DNA of 64,000 bases from Lentzea albidocapillata (GTDB taxonomy: Bacteria; Actinomycetota; Actinomycetes; Mycobacteriales; Pseudonocardiaceae): the NCBI RefSeq assembly GCF_000719115.1, contig NZ_JOEA01000001.1:1-64000 (forward strand), written 5' to 3'. The notes under the pieces are model-generated. The model did no database searches. It had not been told where the DNA came from and saw nothing but the letters and a program-made list of their open reading frames with translations. The translations under genes and the position numbers were made by a program. This document shows, one piece after another, positions 1 to 8,153 of the stretch; within the stretch, counting starts at the first letter, position 1; each line of letters begins with the position of its first letter.

Positions 1-47
1 ATGGTACTGCACTGGTTACGGTGTGGGAGAGTAGGTCGCCGCCGAAC
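1..47 (+). rRNA. 5S ribosomal RNA, 3' end only
   Basis: The window opens inside a 5S rRNA gene. The stretch ending GTAGGTCGCCGCCGAAC matches the conserved 3' part of actinobacterial 5S rRNA. A strong intrinsic terminator starts 8 bases later, so this is the distal end of an rRNA operon whose 16S and 23S genes lie to the left of the window. The exact 3' end is set by analogy with related 5S genes. Confidence 0.9.
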
Positions 48-54
48 TTAATTT

Positions 55-99
55 GCCCTGCGGGTTGAGCGCCACAAGCGCTCCCCGCAGGGCTTTTTT
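55..99 (+). terminator. Rho-independent terminator of the rRNA operon
   Basis: GCCCTGCGGG (55-64) pairs with CCCGCAGGGC (84-93). An inner pair GAGCGC (67-72)/GCGCTC (78-83) extends the hairpin around a CACAA loop. Six T residues follow at 94-99. This is a textbook intrinsic terminator just after 5S rRNA. Confidence 0.93.
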
Positions 100-142
100 G
101 CGTACAGAACAACTTGCTTGATCAGCCTGGGATGCTGGCCCC

Positions 143-868
143 GTGAAGTGGTTCGGACTGCTGGGACTCGCCGCCGTCGCCACCCTCGTGGCCGTCACCC
201 ACCGGGACATCGGGACGGTCCTGGCCATCTGGTTCTCCGGCAAGCAGACGTCGGGCGCGACACTGTGGGGCCTGTCCATGGTGTGGTGGGGCCGCGCCGG
301 CAAGCTTCTGCAGTTCATGGCGGGCTGCGTGGTGATCCTCGACCTGGTCGGGCCGGACCGGCTGCGTGCGATCGGCGCACGGGCCACCGCCGAGGTCAGC
401 GACTTCCGGGCCTGGCGCTCGCGGATGCACGAGGCCGGCCAGCTTCTGGAACTACAAAGAGCCATCTCGGAATGGCTCATCACCAGGATTGGGTCCATCA
501 ACAAGGTCAACGGGGACACCCGCCGGTGGCAGCTGGTGCGCCACGGCAGCCGGTACTTGCCGGACCAGCCGTGGTTCACCGGACCCATGATCGAGGACCC
601 TGCGGAACACGGTGCTGAGCGACCTGCCGCGAGCGCACGCCTGCGCCGACGCCCACGCGGAGGAGCCGTGCGCGAAGCAGGTCGGCTACGTGTTCGACCG
701 GGTCAAGGAGTTCGTGCGCGACGGCCTGCCGCCTCGTGAGCGGGAGCTCGTCGACCAGCGCGAGGCCGTGTTCCGTGTGGAGAACCACGGCTGCACGGCC
801 ATCAGCTGCGCTGGCTCGGGTTCCTCCTGTTCGTCACCGGCTTCGGGCTGGACCTGCTGAGCAGCTAG
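143..868 (+). pseudogene. Frameshifted membrane-anchored protein of unknown function
   Basis: The ATG at 143 opens a reading frame with one or two hydrophobic segments (residues 2-18 and about 50-68). After about position 594 that frame turns into Arg-rich nonsense. The sense protein continues in the next frame (AHAEEPCAKQVGYVFDRV, near 640-705) to about 790, then returns to the original frame (RWLGFLLFVTGFGLDLL, a membrane segment) and stops at TAG 866-868. Two compensating frameshifts would restore one protein of about 240 residues with N- and C-terminal membrane anchors. I do not recognise the family. The shifts may be real decay or sequence errors. Confidence 0.6.
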
Positions 869-907
869 GGGGCTCGTCATGCATCGTTGGTCGGGTAGTG
901 GGTCCGG

Positions 908-3067
908 TCAACGTTCAGAACAACTTGCCGGCCAGCCTCGCAACCGCTTGCGCATCGCAGTCGAGCAGCAGCTCGCGCAGATTCGCATCGGCCTCGCGAT
1001 CGGAATAGGCGAACCCGAGCTTGGCGATCGTTGCGCCCCACTGGACGCCGCGTCTGCCAGGTCCTGCCATCCACCTCGCAGGCGGTGCAGGTAGGCCGGC
1101 CACCGGACCGCGATCTCAGCGACGGCGACCAGATGACCTGCCTGCGTGACGTCCACGGTGCTGAGAACGCGCAGATAGAACTGCCACACGTTCAGCAGCC
1201 GCTTCTCCTCGCGCACCGAGTGTTCGGGCTGAGCGCTCAGACGGCGACGCAGGTGGTCGCGCACCTCGGTGTGCCGCTCGATGGCGACGATCTCCTGCTC
1301 GATCTCGGGCAGCGAAGGGAGGCCGCCGAGGGTGCCGCCGCTACTGTGCTCGGGTTGGGTCAATGTCCGCTCGTCCCTGCGCACCGGCCCGAGCTGGGAG
1401 AGCAGGACCTGGCCGATGTCGTCCGCGGTCGTGCGAGGCAGGCGCACCGGGAGCTGGACGAGCTTGCGCAGGAACGTCCAGCCAGGACTCGGGTCGTCCG
1501 GGTGCGTCACGATCTTCGCGTCGGCGAGCTCCTTGTAGGCGTGGTCCACGTGCGATGCGACGACGGTGGTGTCGAGGCCGAGCACGAACCTCGTGGCGGG
1601 GAAGTCGTCCGACAGGAACACGTTGATCGCCTCGAACACCTGCGCAGTCGTGCGGGGCGTGCACCGGTCCAGGTCGTCGATCAGCAGGATCGGCTGGTAG
1701 CCATGCACGTTGAGGTCCTCCAGCAACGCCTGGACGTCGTGCTGCACCAGGTACAGATAGCCGGCACGCGCGTTGTAGTAAGGGTCGCGGATCAACGGAT
1801 CCGTTGTGGTACCTGCGAAAGCATTGCTAACGACCGGTCCGGCGAACAGTTCACCCGGCAGGAACGCCGACGCACGCCCGAACAGGTACCTCAGGCCCGT
1901 GTGCAGCAAACCGGCCGAGGCCAGGCCGACGGTCACCCACCACGCCCAGCCGAGCTTCAGGTTGGTCAACGCGTTCAGCACCGACAGCCCGAAAGCCAGC
2001 CCCGCCAACGACAGCAGTGGTGAGAAGATCCGCTTCCACAGCTGGCGCTGGAGGTGCCGACGGTCGACGCGTTCGGCGTTGCGGGTGAACCAGTACCGCT
2101 CGCGTGCGTTCTGATGCGGCATGATCGCCGTTTCCGCCGCTTCGGTCACTGCCTTCGCGAGCCCCGCCCACACCTGTTCACTCGACTGGTGCCGCCAGGG
2201 GTTGAAAGACACGACCAACGGCCTCGGCTTCGGCTTCGTCGCCACCGGCTGCCGATGCCACCACCGCCACAACCTGCGATCTGCGCCGGCCACCGTCAGT
2301 CGTCGTCCTTTTGGAGTCTCGGCAGGGGGCGTGGCCAGTTCACCCTTGACCATGTCCAGCAGGGTGCTCTTGCCCGAACCCCACGCGCCCTCGACCGTGA
2401 TCACGGTGGGTGGATCGTCGTCCCTCGGGTCGAGCATCTGCTTGAGCGCCTGCACCAGCGCACCGCGGTCGAGCAGGTCCTGGCGCGCCACGCGGTCGCT
2501 GAACCCGCGTGTCGACACGAGTCCGGTACGAGGAGGTGCCGCCAGCTGAGGGTCCCAGATGCGCAGCCGACCGGTGTTGCCACCGGAGGCGATGCGAGTC
2601 CGCCCGTCCGGGCCAGGAAACGTGACCAGCACCGAGACCCTGGTCGACCTGCTCCGGCCGACCTCCTGCCCGGTCCGAGGGTTCCAGATCCGCACCGATC
2701 CGCCCTCACTGCCGGACGCCACCAGCGGTCCGCCCGCAGCTGGGAACACGTCCAGCGAGATGACCGGCGTGGTGTGGCCGGTCAGCTCGGTGATCACTTC
2801 CCGGTCGTGGAACACGACGATCGCGGTGCCTTCGGCCCGGACGGTCAGGTCCTCGATCCGCACCGACCGCACCGCGCTGCCCGAACGTCGCCTGAACTCG
2901 GACGGCGTGTGCTCGCCCGTGAGGGGATCCACGATTTCCGCCCCGCCTTCAGCGAGCTCGACCACGAGCTGCGGCTGCACCGGATCGATGACGGTGATGC
3001 CGGTGATGGGGGCTCCGAAGCGGATCGTGTGTACGAGTTCCATGTCTGGCGCGTCGGCTGAGATCAC
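908..3067 (-). CDS. KAP-family P-loop NTPase with N-terminal WD40-like repeats (C-terminus frameshifted)
   Basis: Starts at GTG 3067-3065. Residues of about 20-190 contain WD40-like blades (GSEGGSVRIWNP, GGNTGRLRIWDP). The KAP NTPase domain follows, with Walker A GAWGSGKST near residue 230 and Walker B ILLIDDLDRCT near 460. Two membrane segments between them (about residues 350-405) are typical of KAP ATPases, which act at the inner face of the membrane. The intact frame ends at 908 in Ser/Pro/Arg-rich sequence. The -1/+1 frame offers a much more natural tail (WGATIAKLGFAYSDREADAN to KLF, stop at 915-917), so a frameshift near 1040-1056 is likely. KAP NTPases often occur in mobile or defence contexts, but no other defence gene is adjacent. 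Confidence 0.82.
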   Translation of the reverse strand: MISADAPDMELVHTIRFGAPITGITVIDPVQPQLVVELAEGGAEIVDPLTGEHTPSEFRRRSGSAVRSVRIEDLTVRAEGTAIVVFHDREVITELTGHTTPVISLDVFPAAGGPLVASGSEGGSVRIWNPRTGQEVGRSRSTRVSVLVTFPGPDGRTRIASGGNTGRLRIWDPQLAAPPRTGLVSTRGFSDRVARQDLLDRGALVQALKQMLDPRDDDPPTVITVEGAWGSGKSTLLDMVKGELATPPAETPKGRRLTVAGADRRLWRWWHRQPVATKPKPRPLVVSFNPWRHQSSEQVWAGLAKAVTEAAETAIMPHQNARERYWFTRNAERVDRRHLQRQLWKRIFSPLLSLAGLAFGLSVLNALTNLKLGWAWWVTVGLASAGLLHTGLRYLFGRASAFLPGELFAGPVVSNAFAGTTTDPLIRDPYYNARAGYLYLVQHDVQALLEDLNVHGYQPILLIDDLDRCTPRTTAQVFEAINVFLSDDFPATRFVLGLDTTVVASHVDHAYKELADAKIVTHPDDPSPGWTFLRKLVQLPVRLPRTTADDIGQVLLSQLGPVRRDERTLTQPEHSSGGTLGGLPSLPEIEQEIVAIERHTEVRDHLRRRLSAQPEHSVREEKRLLNVWQFYLRVLSTVDVTQAGHLVAVAEIAVRWPAYLHRLRGGWQDLADAASSGAQRSPSSGSPIPIARPMRICASCCSTAMRKRLRGWPASCSER

Positions 3068-3141
3068 GCCTGGAAAGTACCGAGTTTCGTTTCCGGCAGG
3101 TTTCTGTCCGGTCGGACTAGTGCGAAATCGGCCTGAACAGG

Positions 3142-4794
3142 GTGAAGATGTGGACCATGGAGCACCGAGCCCGCACCTCAGGACTGCGCCGCAGCCGCAC
3201 GGTCACCACGCCGAGGCTCGGTGAGCTTTTCAACGGCTATCTGAATCCCGAACGGCCGCACGCCGGTGCCTACGACGAGATGTTCTCCACGGACAACGGG
3301 GTGCGGAGTGCTTACCGCGCGCTGTACGAGTCGGTGGCTCCGTCGCAGGTCCACGAGCTGAACGCGCGAAGCGAAGCCCTTGGCAGAGCCTTTGTGGACC
3401 AAGGGATCACGTTCTCGCTCAGTGGTCAGGAACGGCCGTTTCCGCTCGACCTGATTCCGCGGATCATCACCGCGACTGAGTGGTCGAAGCTCGAGAAAGG
3501 CATCGTTCAGCGGGTGCGCGCGATGGAGATGTTTCTCGCGGACATCTACGGTGACGCGCAGATCGTCCGGGATGGAGTGTTGCCCCGGCGTCTCATTACG
3601 AGCTGCGAGCACTTCCATCGGGAGGCGGCCGGCATCAGTCCGCCCAACGGGGTGCGCATCCACGTCTCGGGTGTGGACCTGGTGCGGGACGAGCAGGGGA
3701 CGTTCCGGGTGCTCGAAGACAATCTTCGGTGTCCGTCCGGCGTCTCCTACGTCATGGAGAACCGGCGGACGATGGCACGGGTCTTCCCCGATCTGTTCGC
3801 ACGGCACCGTGTGCGCGCTGTGGGTGACTACGCGGTTCATCTGCTCAGGGCTCTGAGGAACGCTGCCGCGCCTAACGCTGCGGACCCGAACGTTGTTGTG
3901 CTTACGCCTGGCCTTGCCAACAGCGCGTACTTCGAGCACTCGTTGCTTGCGCGGCAGATGGGGGTGGAGTTGGTCGAAGGGCGGGATCTGTTCTGCCGCG
4001 ACAACTTCGTGTACCTCCGGACGACCGAGGGGGAGCGGCAGGTCGATGTCATCTACCGGCGCATCGACGACGACTTCCTGGATCCCGTGCACTTCCGGCC
4101 TGACTCGGTGCTGGGGATCGCGGGGCTGTTGAACGCGGCGCGGGCGGGCAACGTGGTCGTTGCCAACGCTGTGGGTAACGGGGTGGCGGACGACAAGCTC
4201 GTCTACACGTACCTGCCGGAGATCGTGCAGTACTACCTTGGCGAGAAGCCGTTGCTGCCCAACGTGGACACGTTCCGGTGCTGGCTTTCCGAGGAACGGT
4301 CGCACGTGTTCGACCACCTCGACGAACTGGTGGTGAAGCCCGTCGAGGGGTCTGGCGGGTACGGGATCGTGTTCGGGCCGGACGCTACGGTTCGCGAGCT
4401 CAACTCGCTGCGGAAGCGGATCAAGAGCAATCCGCGCGGATGGATCGCGCAGCCCGTGGTGCAGTTGAGCACGGTGCCGACCAAGGTGGGCGACAAGCTG
4501 GCGCCTCGGCACGTGGACCTGCGGCCGTTCGCGGTGAACGACGGCAACTTCATCTTCGTGTTGCCCGGTGGGTTGACGCGGGTGGCGTTGCCGGAGGGCA
4601 GTTTGATCGTGAACTCGTCGCAGGGCGGCGGGTCCAAGGACACCTGGGTGCTGGCGGCCAAGTCGTCCACGCAGGAACGGGAGCTGGCGCAGCCTGGGCT
4701 CGCCGGTCCGTCCGAAATGGAGGCTGCGGCGGCTGAGCAAGGGCCGGAGCTGACCACTTCGCAGCAACAGCAACAGCAACAACAGCAGCAGTAG
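3142..4794 (+). CDS. Circularly permuted ATP-grasp (type 2) protein
   Basis: About 550 residues, matching the circularly permuted ATP-grasp family (DUF404/DUF407) predicted to ligate amino groups onto a peptide or small molecule. Recognisable segments include AYDEMFSTDNGVRSAY near the start, the RVLEDNLRCPSGVSYVMENR block and VVKPVEGSGGYGIVFGPDA in the ATP-binding half. It is followed 13 bases later by an alpha-E protein and then by a transglutaminase-like protein, the standard actinobacterial three-gene set. The start is uncertain: ATG at 3142, 3148 or 3157. The C-terminus ends in ten Gln codons (4762-4791), which is unusual for the family. Substrate and product are unknown. Confidence 0.9.
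   Translation: MKMWTMEHRARTSGLRRSRTVTTPRLGELFNGYLNPERPHAGAYDEMFSTDNGVRSAYRALYESVAPSQVHELNARSEALGRAFVDQGITFSLSGQERPFPLDLIPRIITATEWSKLEKGIVQRVRAMEMFLADIYGDAQIVRDGVLPRRLITSCEHFHREAAGISPPNGVRIHVSGVDLVRDEQGTFRVLEDNLRCPSGVSYVMENRRTMARVFPDLFARHRVRAVGDYAVHLLRALRNAAAPNAADPNVVVLTPGLANSAYFEHSLLARQMGVELVEGRDLFCRDNFVYLRTTEGERQVDVIYRRIDDDFLDPVHFRPDSVLGIAGLLNAARAGNVVVANAVGNGVADDKLVYTYLPEIVQYYLGEKPLLPNVDTFRCWLSEERSHVFDHLDELVVKPVEGSGGYGIVFGPDATVRELNSLRKRIKSNPRGWIAQPVVQLSTVPTKVGDKLAPRHVDLRPFAVNDGNFIFVLPGGLTRVALPEGSLIVNSSQGGGSKDTWVLAAKSSTQERELAQPGLAGPSEMEAAAAEQGPELTTSQQQQQQQQQQ
4762..4791 (+). repeat. CAG/CAA microsatellite coding a C-terminal polyglutamine tail
   Basis: Ten consecutive CAG or CAA codons lie immediately before the TAG stop of the ATP-grasp gene. 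The mixture of CAG and CAA suggests it is not a very recent pure-repeat expansion, but copy number could vary between strains. Confidence 0.9.
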
Positions 4795-4807
4795 GGAGGC
4801 GCGCGAA

Positions 4808-5755
4808 ATGCTGGCACGCAACGCTGAGTCGCTGTACTGGATCGGCCGCTACGTCGAACGGGCGGACGACACGGCGCGCATCCTGGACGTTTCGGTCCAT
4901 CAGCTGTTGGAGGACGCGACCGTCGACCCGGACGCCACGTCACGGCAGTTGCTGACGGTTCTGGGCATCACACCGCCTGAGGGTGCTGAGCAGTTCGACG
5001 TGTGGTCGTTGACGGAACTGGTGGCGTACAACAAGGACAACCCCAGTTCGATCGTGTCGTCGGTCAACAGCGCGCGGGAGAACACGCGTGGTGCTCGTGA
5101 GGTCGTGTCGACCGAAATGTGGGAGTGCCTCAACGCGATGTGGAACGCCGTTGCCGAACGGGAGACCTACGCGCGCACGATGGGGCCGCACGCGTTCTTC
5201 AGCTTTGTCGAGGAGCGGGCGGCGATGTTCGCAGGGCTTGCGGACTCCACGATGTCACGGGACGACGGGTGGCGGTTCCTCGTGCTGGGACGCTCGGTTG
5301 AGCGCGTTGACATGATCGTGCGGCTGCTGCTGGCTCGTGTGGGCGACAAGGCGTCTTCGCCGGGCTGGGTCACGGTGCTGCGGTCGGCCGGTGCGCACGA
5401 CACGTACCTGAGGACGTACCGCGGCGCGTTGGACGCGTCGAGAGTGGTGCAGTTCCTGTTGTTGGACAGGCTGTTCCCGCGGTCGGTGTTCCACGCGCTG
5501 AGGCAGGCGGAGTCGTGTCTGGAACAGCTGGAGAACCAACCGTCCGTGCGTGTCGGTGCGCGCGCGGAGGCGTTGCGGTTGCTCGGCAAGGCACGGAGCG
5601 ACCTGGAGTTCTTGAGGCCGCACGATCTGCTGCCTGATCTGCCGAAACGTCTTTCTGCGTTGCAGAAAACCGTGCGTGACGTCGGTGAGGCCGTGTCGAC
5701 GCAGTACTTCCACGTGTCCCCGTGGGTCGCCTGGACGAACACCGAGGTGGGCTGA
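4808..5755 (+). CDS. Alpha-E domain-containing protein
   Basis: A 315-residue helical protein starting MLARNAESLYWIGRYVERAD, the diagnostic N-terminus of the alpha-E family (DUF403). A good ribosome site GGGAGG precedes ATG 4808. The family is always found next to circularly permuted ATP-grasp and transglutaminase-like genes, as here. It is thought to support the same peptide-modification pathway, though no reaction has been shown. The stop at 5753-5755 lies two bases before the next start, so the three genes form one operon. Confidence 0.92.
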   Translation: MLARNAESLYWIGRYVERADDTARILDVSVHQLLEDATVDPDATSRQLLTVLGITPPEGAEQFDVWSLTELVAYNKDNPSSIVSSVNSARENTRGAREVVSTEMWECLNAMWNAVAERETYARTMGPHAFFSFVEERAAMFAGLADSTMSRDDGWRFLVLGRSVERVDMIVRLLLARVGDKASSPGWVTVLRSAGAHDTYLRTYRGALDASRVVQFLLLDRLFPRSVFHALRQAESCLEQLENQPSVRVGARAEALRLLGKARSDLEFLRPHDLLPDLPKRLSALQKTVRDVGEAVSTQYFHVSPWVAWTNTEVG

Positions 5756-5757
5756 CC

Positions 5758-6600
5758 ATGAGCTGGCGAGTGCGTGTCGTGCACACGACGGGCTATCAGT
5801 ACGAGGCACCGGTCATGCAGTCGTACAACGAGGCACGGCTGACACCGCGCGGTGACCGCCGTCAGAACGTGGTCGTCTCACGCGTCGAGACCACGCCGGC
5901 GACCCGTGCGTACCGGTACACGGACTACTGGGGCACGGAGGTCACGTCGTTCGACCTCCATGCGCCGCACAAGGAACTGCAGGTCGTCGCGTCGTCGGTG
6001 GTGGAGACGAGTGCGGTGATCGAGCCGGTGACCACGGGGACGTGGGCGGACATGCGCGAGGAGAACCTCCTCGACCGGTACACCGAGTTTCTGGAACCGA
6101 CGCGCTACACGCCGCGCAACCGTGAGTTGCTGGCGAAGGCGCGTGAGCTCAAGAAGGGCAAGACGCCGTCCGAGGCCGTGCTGGCTGCCTCGCAGTGGGT
6201 GTGGGAGCAGCTGAAGTACCAGCCGGGTTCGACCGGCGTGCACAGCTCGGCCGTTGACGCGTGGCACGAACGTAAGGGCGTGTGTCAGGACTTCGCGCAT
6301 CTGACGTTGGTGTTGCTGCGCGGTATGGGGATCCCGTCGCGGTACGTCTCCGGGTACCTGCACACGAAGAAGGACGGCGCGCTGCGAGAGACGGTGCGTG
6401 GCGAGTCGCACGCGTGGATCGAGGCGTGGACCGGCGGGTGGTGGGGATACGACCCGACCAACGCGATGCCGGTCGGGCCACGGCACATCTGGGTGGCGCT
6501 CGGGCGCGACTACGCGGATGTGGCTCCGTTGAAGGGGATCTACTCGGGTGGGGCGGCCACCGCGCTGGAGGTGACGGTCGACATCACGCGCCTTGCGTAG
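5758..6600 (+). CDS. Transglutaminase-like cysteine protease family protein
   Basis: Starts at ATG 5758 (MSWRVRVVHTTGYQYEAPV), two bases after the alpha-E stop; 280 residues. The N-terminal beta domain (bacterial transglutaminase N) is followed by the catalytic core with Cys in RKGVCQDFAHL, His in GESHAWIEAW and Asp in WGYDPTNAM, a complete Cys-His-Asp triad. Such proteins are more often peptidases than crosslinkers. In this operon it probably cleaves or processes the product of the ATP-grasp partner. That role is inferred from gene neighbourhood only. Confidence 0.92.
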   Translation: MSWRVRVVHTTGYQYEAPVMQSYNEARLTPRGDRRQNVVVSRVETTPATRAYRYTDYWGTEVTSFDLHAPHKELQVVASSVVETSAVIEPVTTGTWADMREENLLDRYTEFLEPTRYTPRNRELLAKARELKKGKTPSEAVLAASQWVWEQLKYQPGSTGVHSSAVDAWHERKGVCQDFAHLTLVLLRGMGIPSRYVSGYLHTKKDGALRETVRGESHAWIEAWTGGWWGYDPTNAMPVGPRHIWVALGRDYADVAPLKGIYSGGAATALEVTVDITRLA

Positions 6601-6660
6601 GTTGTTTTCACCCGAATGAGCACCTTCCTTGGACCGACTGCAATCCCTAGCGTCGGCCCT

Positions 6661-7506
6661 ATGAGTGTGATCACATCCACCGCGTGCAGCAGGTCCTTGG
6701 GTGACGAGCTGCGCCGGCTTCGGGAGTCCTGCACGGACTTGGGCGGTGCCCACATGGCCGTGCGGTTGGGTTGGCATCCGAGCAAGGTGACCAACATCGA
6801 GAAGGGCAAGGCGCGCGCCAGCGAGATCGACCTGGTGCAGTTCCTGACGATGTGCGGCAAGGACATCGACTTCTTCGAGGACTTTCGAAGGCGCTACAAG
6901 TACGCCTTCGACGAGTACGTGGTGCAGGTGAACGAGGAGCTGCGCACGGTTGCGTTCGCCGAGTCCACGGCGGCGACGCTCACCAGCTACTCCGCGCGGG
7001 GCATACCTGGGCTGGTCCAGACGTCGGAGTACGCCGATGCCCTGTACCGGCTGGGCGGATTCGTCGCGGAGGAGCGGATTCCGAACCTCGTGCGGTTCCG
7101 CATCGAGCGGCAGGCGATCCTGCGCCGGCACGATCGGCCGACCTGCGTGTTCTTCGTGCACGAGCTGGCGCTTCGGCAGAAGGTCGGTGACGACCGGATC
7201 ATGGAGGACCAGTACGCCAAGCTGCTGTTCAGCGCGCAGGACATCCGGATCGTGCCCGCGGACGTCGTGGTGCCCTCGTCGGGCTGCGTGTTGTGGTCCT
7301 ACGAGAAGTCGGCACCGGTGGTCTATTGCGAGGCCGACCTCGTGAACGTGTTCGTGCAGGACTCAGGTGCCATCGCCCGGACCAGGCTCCTCTTCGATCA
7401 CCTGGATCAGGTCGCGTTGGATGCGGGACAATCGCGGTCGAAGCTGGCGGAGTACGTCAGCCCACCGCGAGAGGAATTCGATGGCCGGGGACCGCGTCTG
7501 GCGTAA
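6661..7506 (+). CDS. XRE-type helix-turn-helix regulator with DUF5753 domain
   Basis: About 281 residues. The N-terminal HTH (residues of about 12-65: LGDELRRLRESCTDLGGAHM, then KVTNIEKGKARASEID) is of the XRE type. The C-terminal DUF5753 domain carries the usual IPGLVQTSEYADAL and FFVHELALRQKVGDDRIM segments. Actinobacteria carry many such regulators, each with a small DUF397 partner, and here the DUF397 gene overlaps the 3' end by 26 bases. Members related to WhiJ/BldB systems influence development. An upstream in-frame ATG at 6616 is possible but not needed. Confidence 0.9.
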   Translation: MSVITSTACSRSLGDELRRLRESCTDLGGAHMAVRLGWHPSKVTNIEKGKARASEIDLVQFLTMCGKDIDFFEDFRRRYKYAFDEYVVQVNEELRTVAFAESTAATLTSYSARGIPGLVQTSEYADALYRLGGFVAEERIPNLVRFRIERQAILRRHDRPTCVFFVHELALRQKVGDDRIMEDQYAKLLFSAQDIRIVPADVVVPSSGCVLWSYEKSAPVVYCEADLVNVFVQDSGAIARTRLLFDHLDQVALDAGQSRSKLAEYVSPPREEFDGRGPRLA

Positions 7507-7657
7507 GAGCAGCTACAGCGGAGCAACCGAGGGCGGCGAGTGCGTGGAGGTCTCGATCGCTCATGACGTGCTGGTTCGTGACTCCAAGAACGCCGGCGCG
7601 GGCACGCTGACCTTCAGCGCACCCGCGTGGCGTGCGTTCGTTCAGCGCCAGCCGTGA
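7481..7657 (+). CDS. DUF397 domain-containing small protein
   Basis: 58 residues starting [20 protein letters not shown], with the hallmark WRKSSYSG...CVEV...VRDSK pattern and a final AWRAFV. It starts inside the preceding DUF5753 regulator in another frame, so the two are translationally coupled. DUF397 proteins are thought to act with their HTH partner. The 3' end overlaps the convergent MazF-like gene by 16 bases. Confidence 0.92.
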   Translation: MAGDRVWRKSSYSGATEGGECVEVSIAHDVLVRDSKNAGAGTLTFSAPAWRAFVQRQP

Positions 7658-8070
7658 CGGTCGCGTAGGGCGTCCACGACCAGGCCGAAGGCGGCGGGTG
7701 CCAGCACGGCACCCTCACGCCGGATGTCGTCGTCCGAGTCGAGGGCGAAGACGCGGTCGAGGCGCAGGTACGACGGGCGGCCGTCGCGGTCCCAGGCGCC
7801 CGCGCCCAGTTCCAGGTAGTCGTCGCGCGGCTCCTTCGAGGAGAGCATCAGCGCCACGAGATCGCCGTCCGCATGCCCCACGACCAGCAGCGGACGGTCC
7901 TTGCCGCGGGTGGCGTCCTCCTCGAAGGGCACCCACGCCCACACGACCTCGCCGGGGTCGGCGTCGCCGTCCATGGTGGGGGAGTAGTCCAGCTTGGCGG
8001 CCCGTGCCGCGTCGAAAATCTCGCGAACCGCGCCCTTGGCCGGGCGGGGGTCTTCACCGTTCATCTGCAC
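7642..8070 (-). CDS. PemK/MazF-like family protein next to lepA
   Basis: 142 residues. The segment [20 protein letters not shown] followed by [11 protein letters not shown] resembles the SH3-like PemK/MazF fold with its conserved (D/K)RP.LVV strand. No antitoxin gene is adjacent. A similar solitary gene sits beside lepA in many actinobacteria, so it may be a housekeeping derivative rather than an active toxin. It is divergent from lepA and convergent with the DUF397 gene. Confidence 0.72.
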   Translation of the reverse strand: MQMNGEDPRPAKGAVREIFDAARAAKLDYSPTMDGDADPGEVVWAWVPFEEDATRGKDRPLLVVGHADGDLVALMLSSKEPRDDYLELGAGAWDRDGRPSYLRLDRVFALDSDDDIRREGAVLAPAAFGLVVDALRDRHGWR

Positions 8071-8153
8071 GGACGCACCCTAGTGGTGCAGAGCACGTCA
8101 GCCTCTATGGGACCATAAGGGGACACCCGTCCGATTTCCTGTTGAGGACTGCC

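Noticed and set aside
5878..7161. 427-codon leftward frame over the transglutaminase and DUF5753 genes
   Set aside because: High-GC shadow: Arg/His/Val-biased translation without motifs, opposite two well-identified genes.
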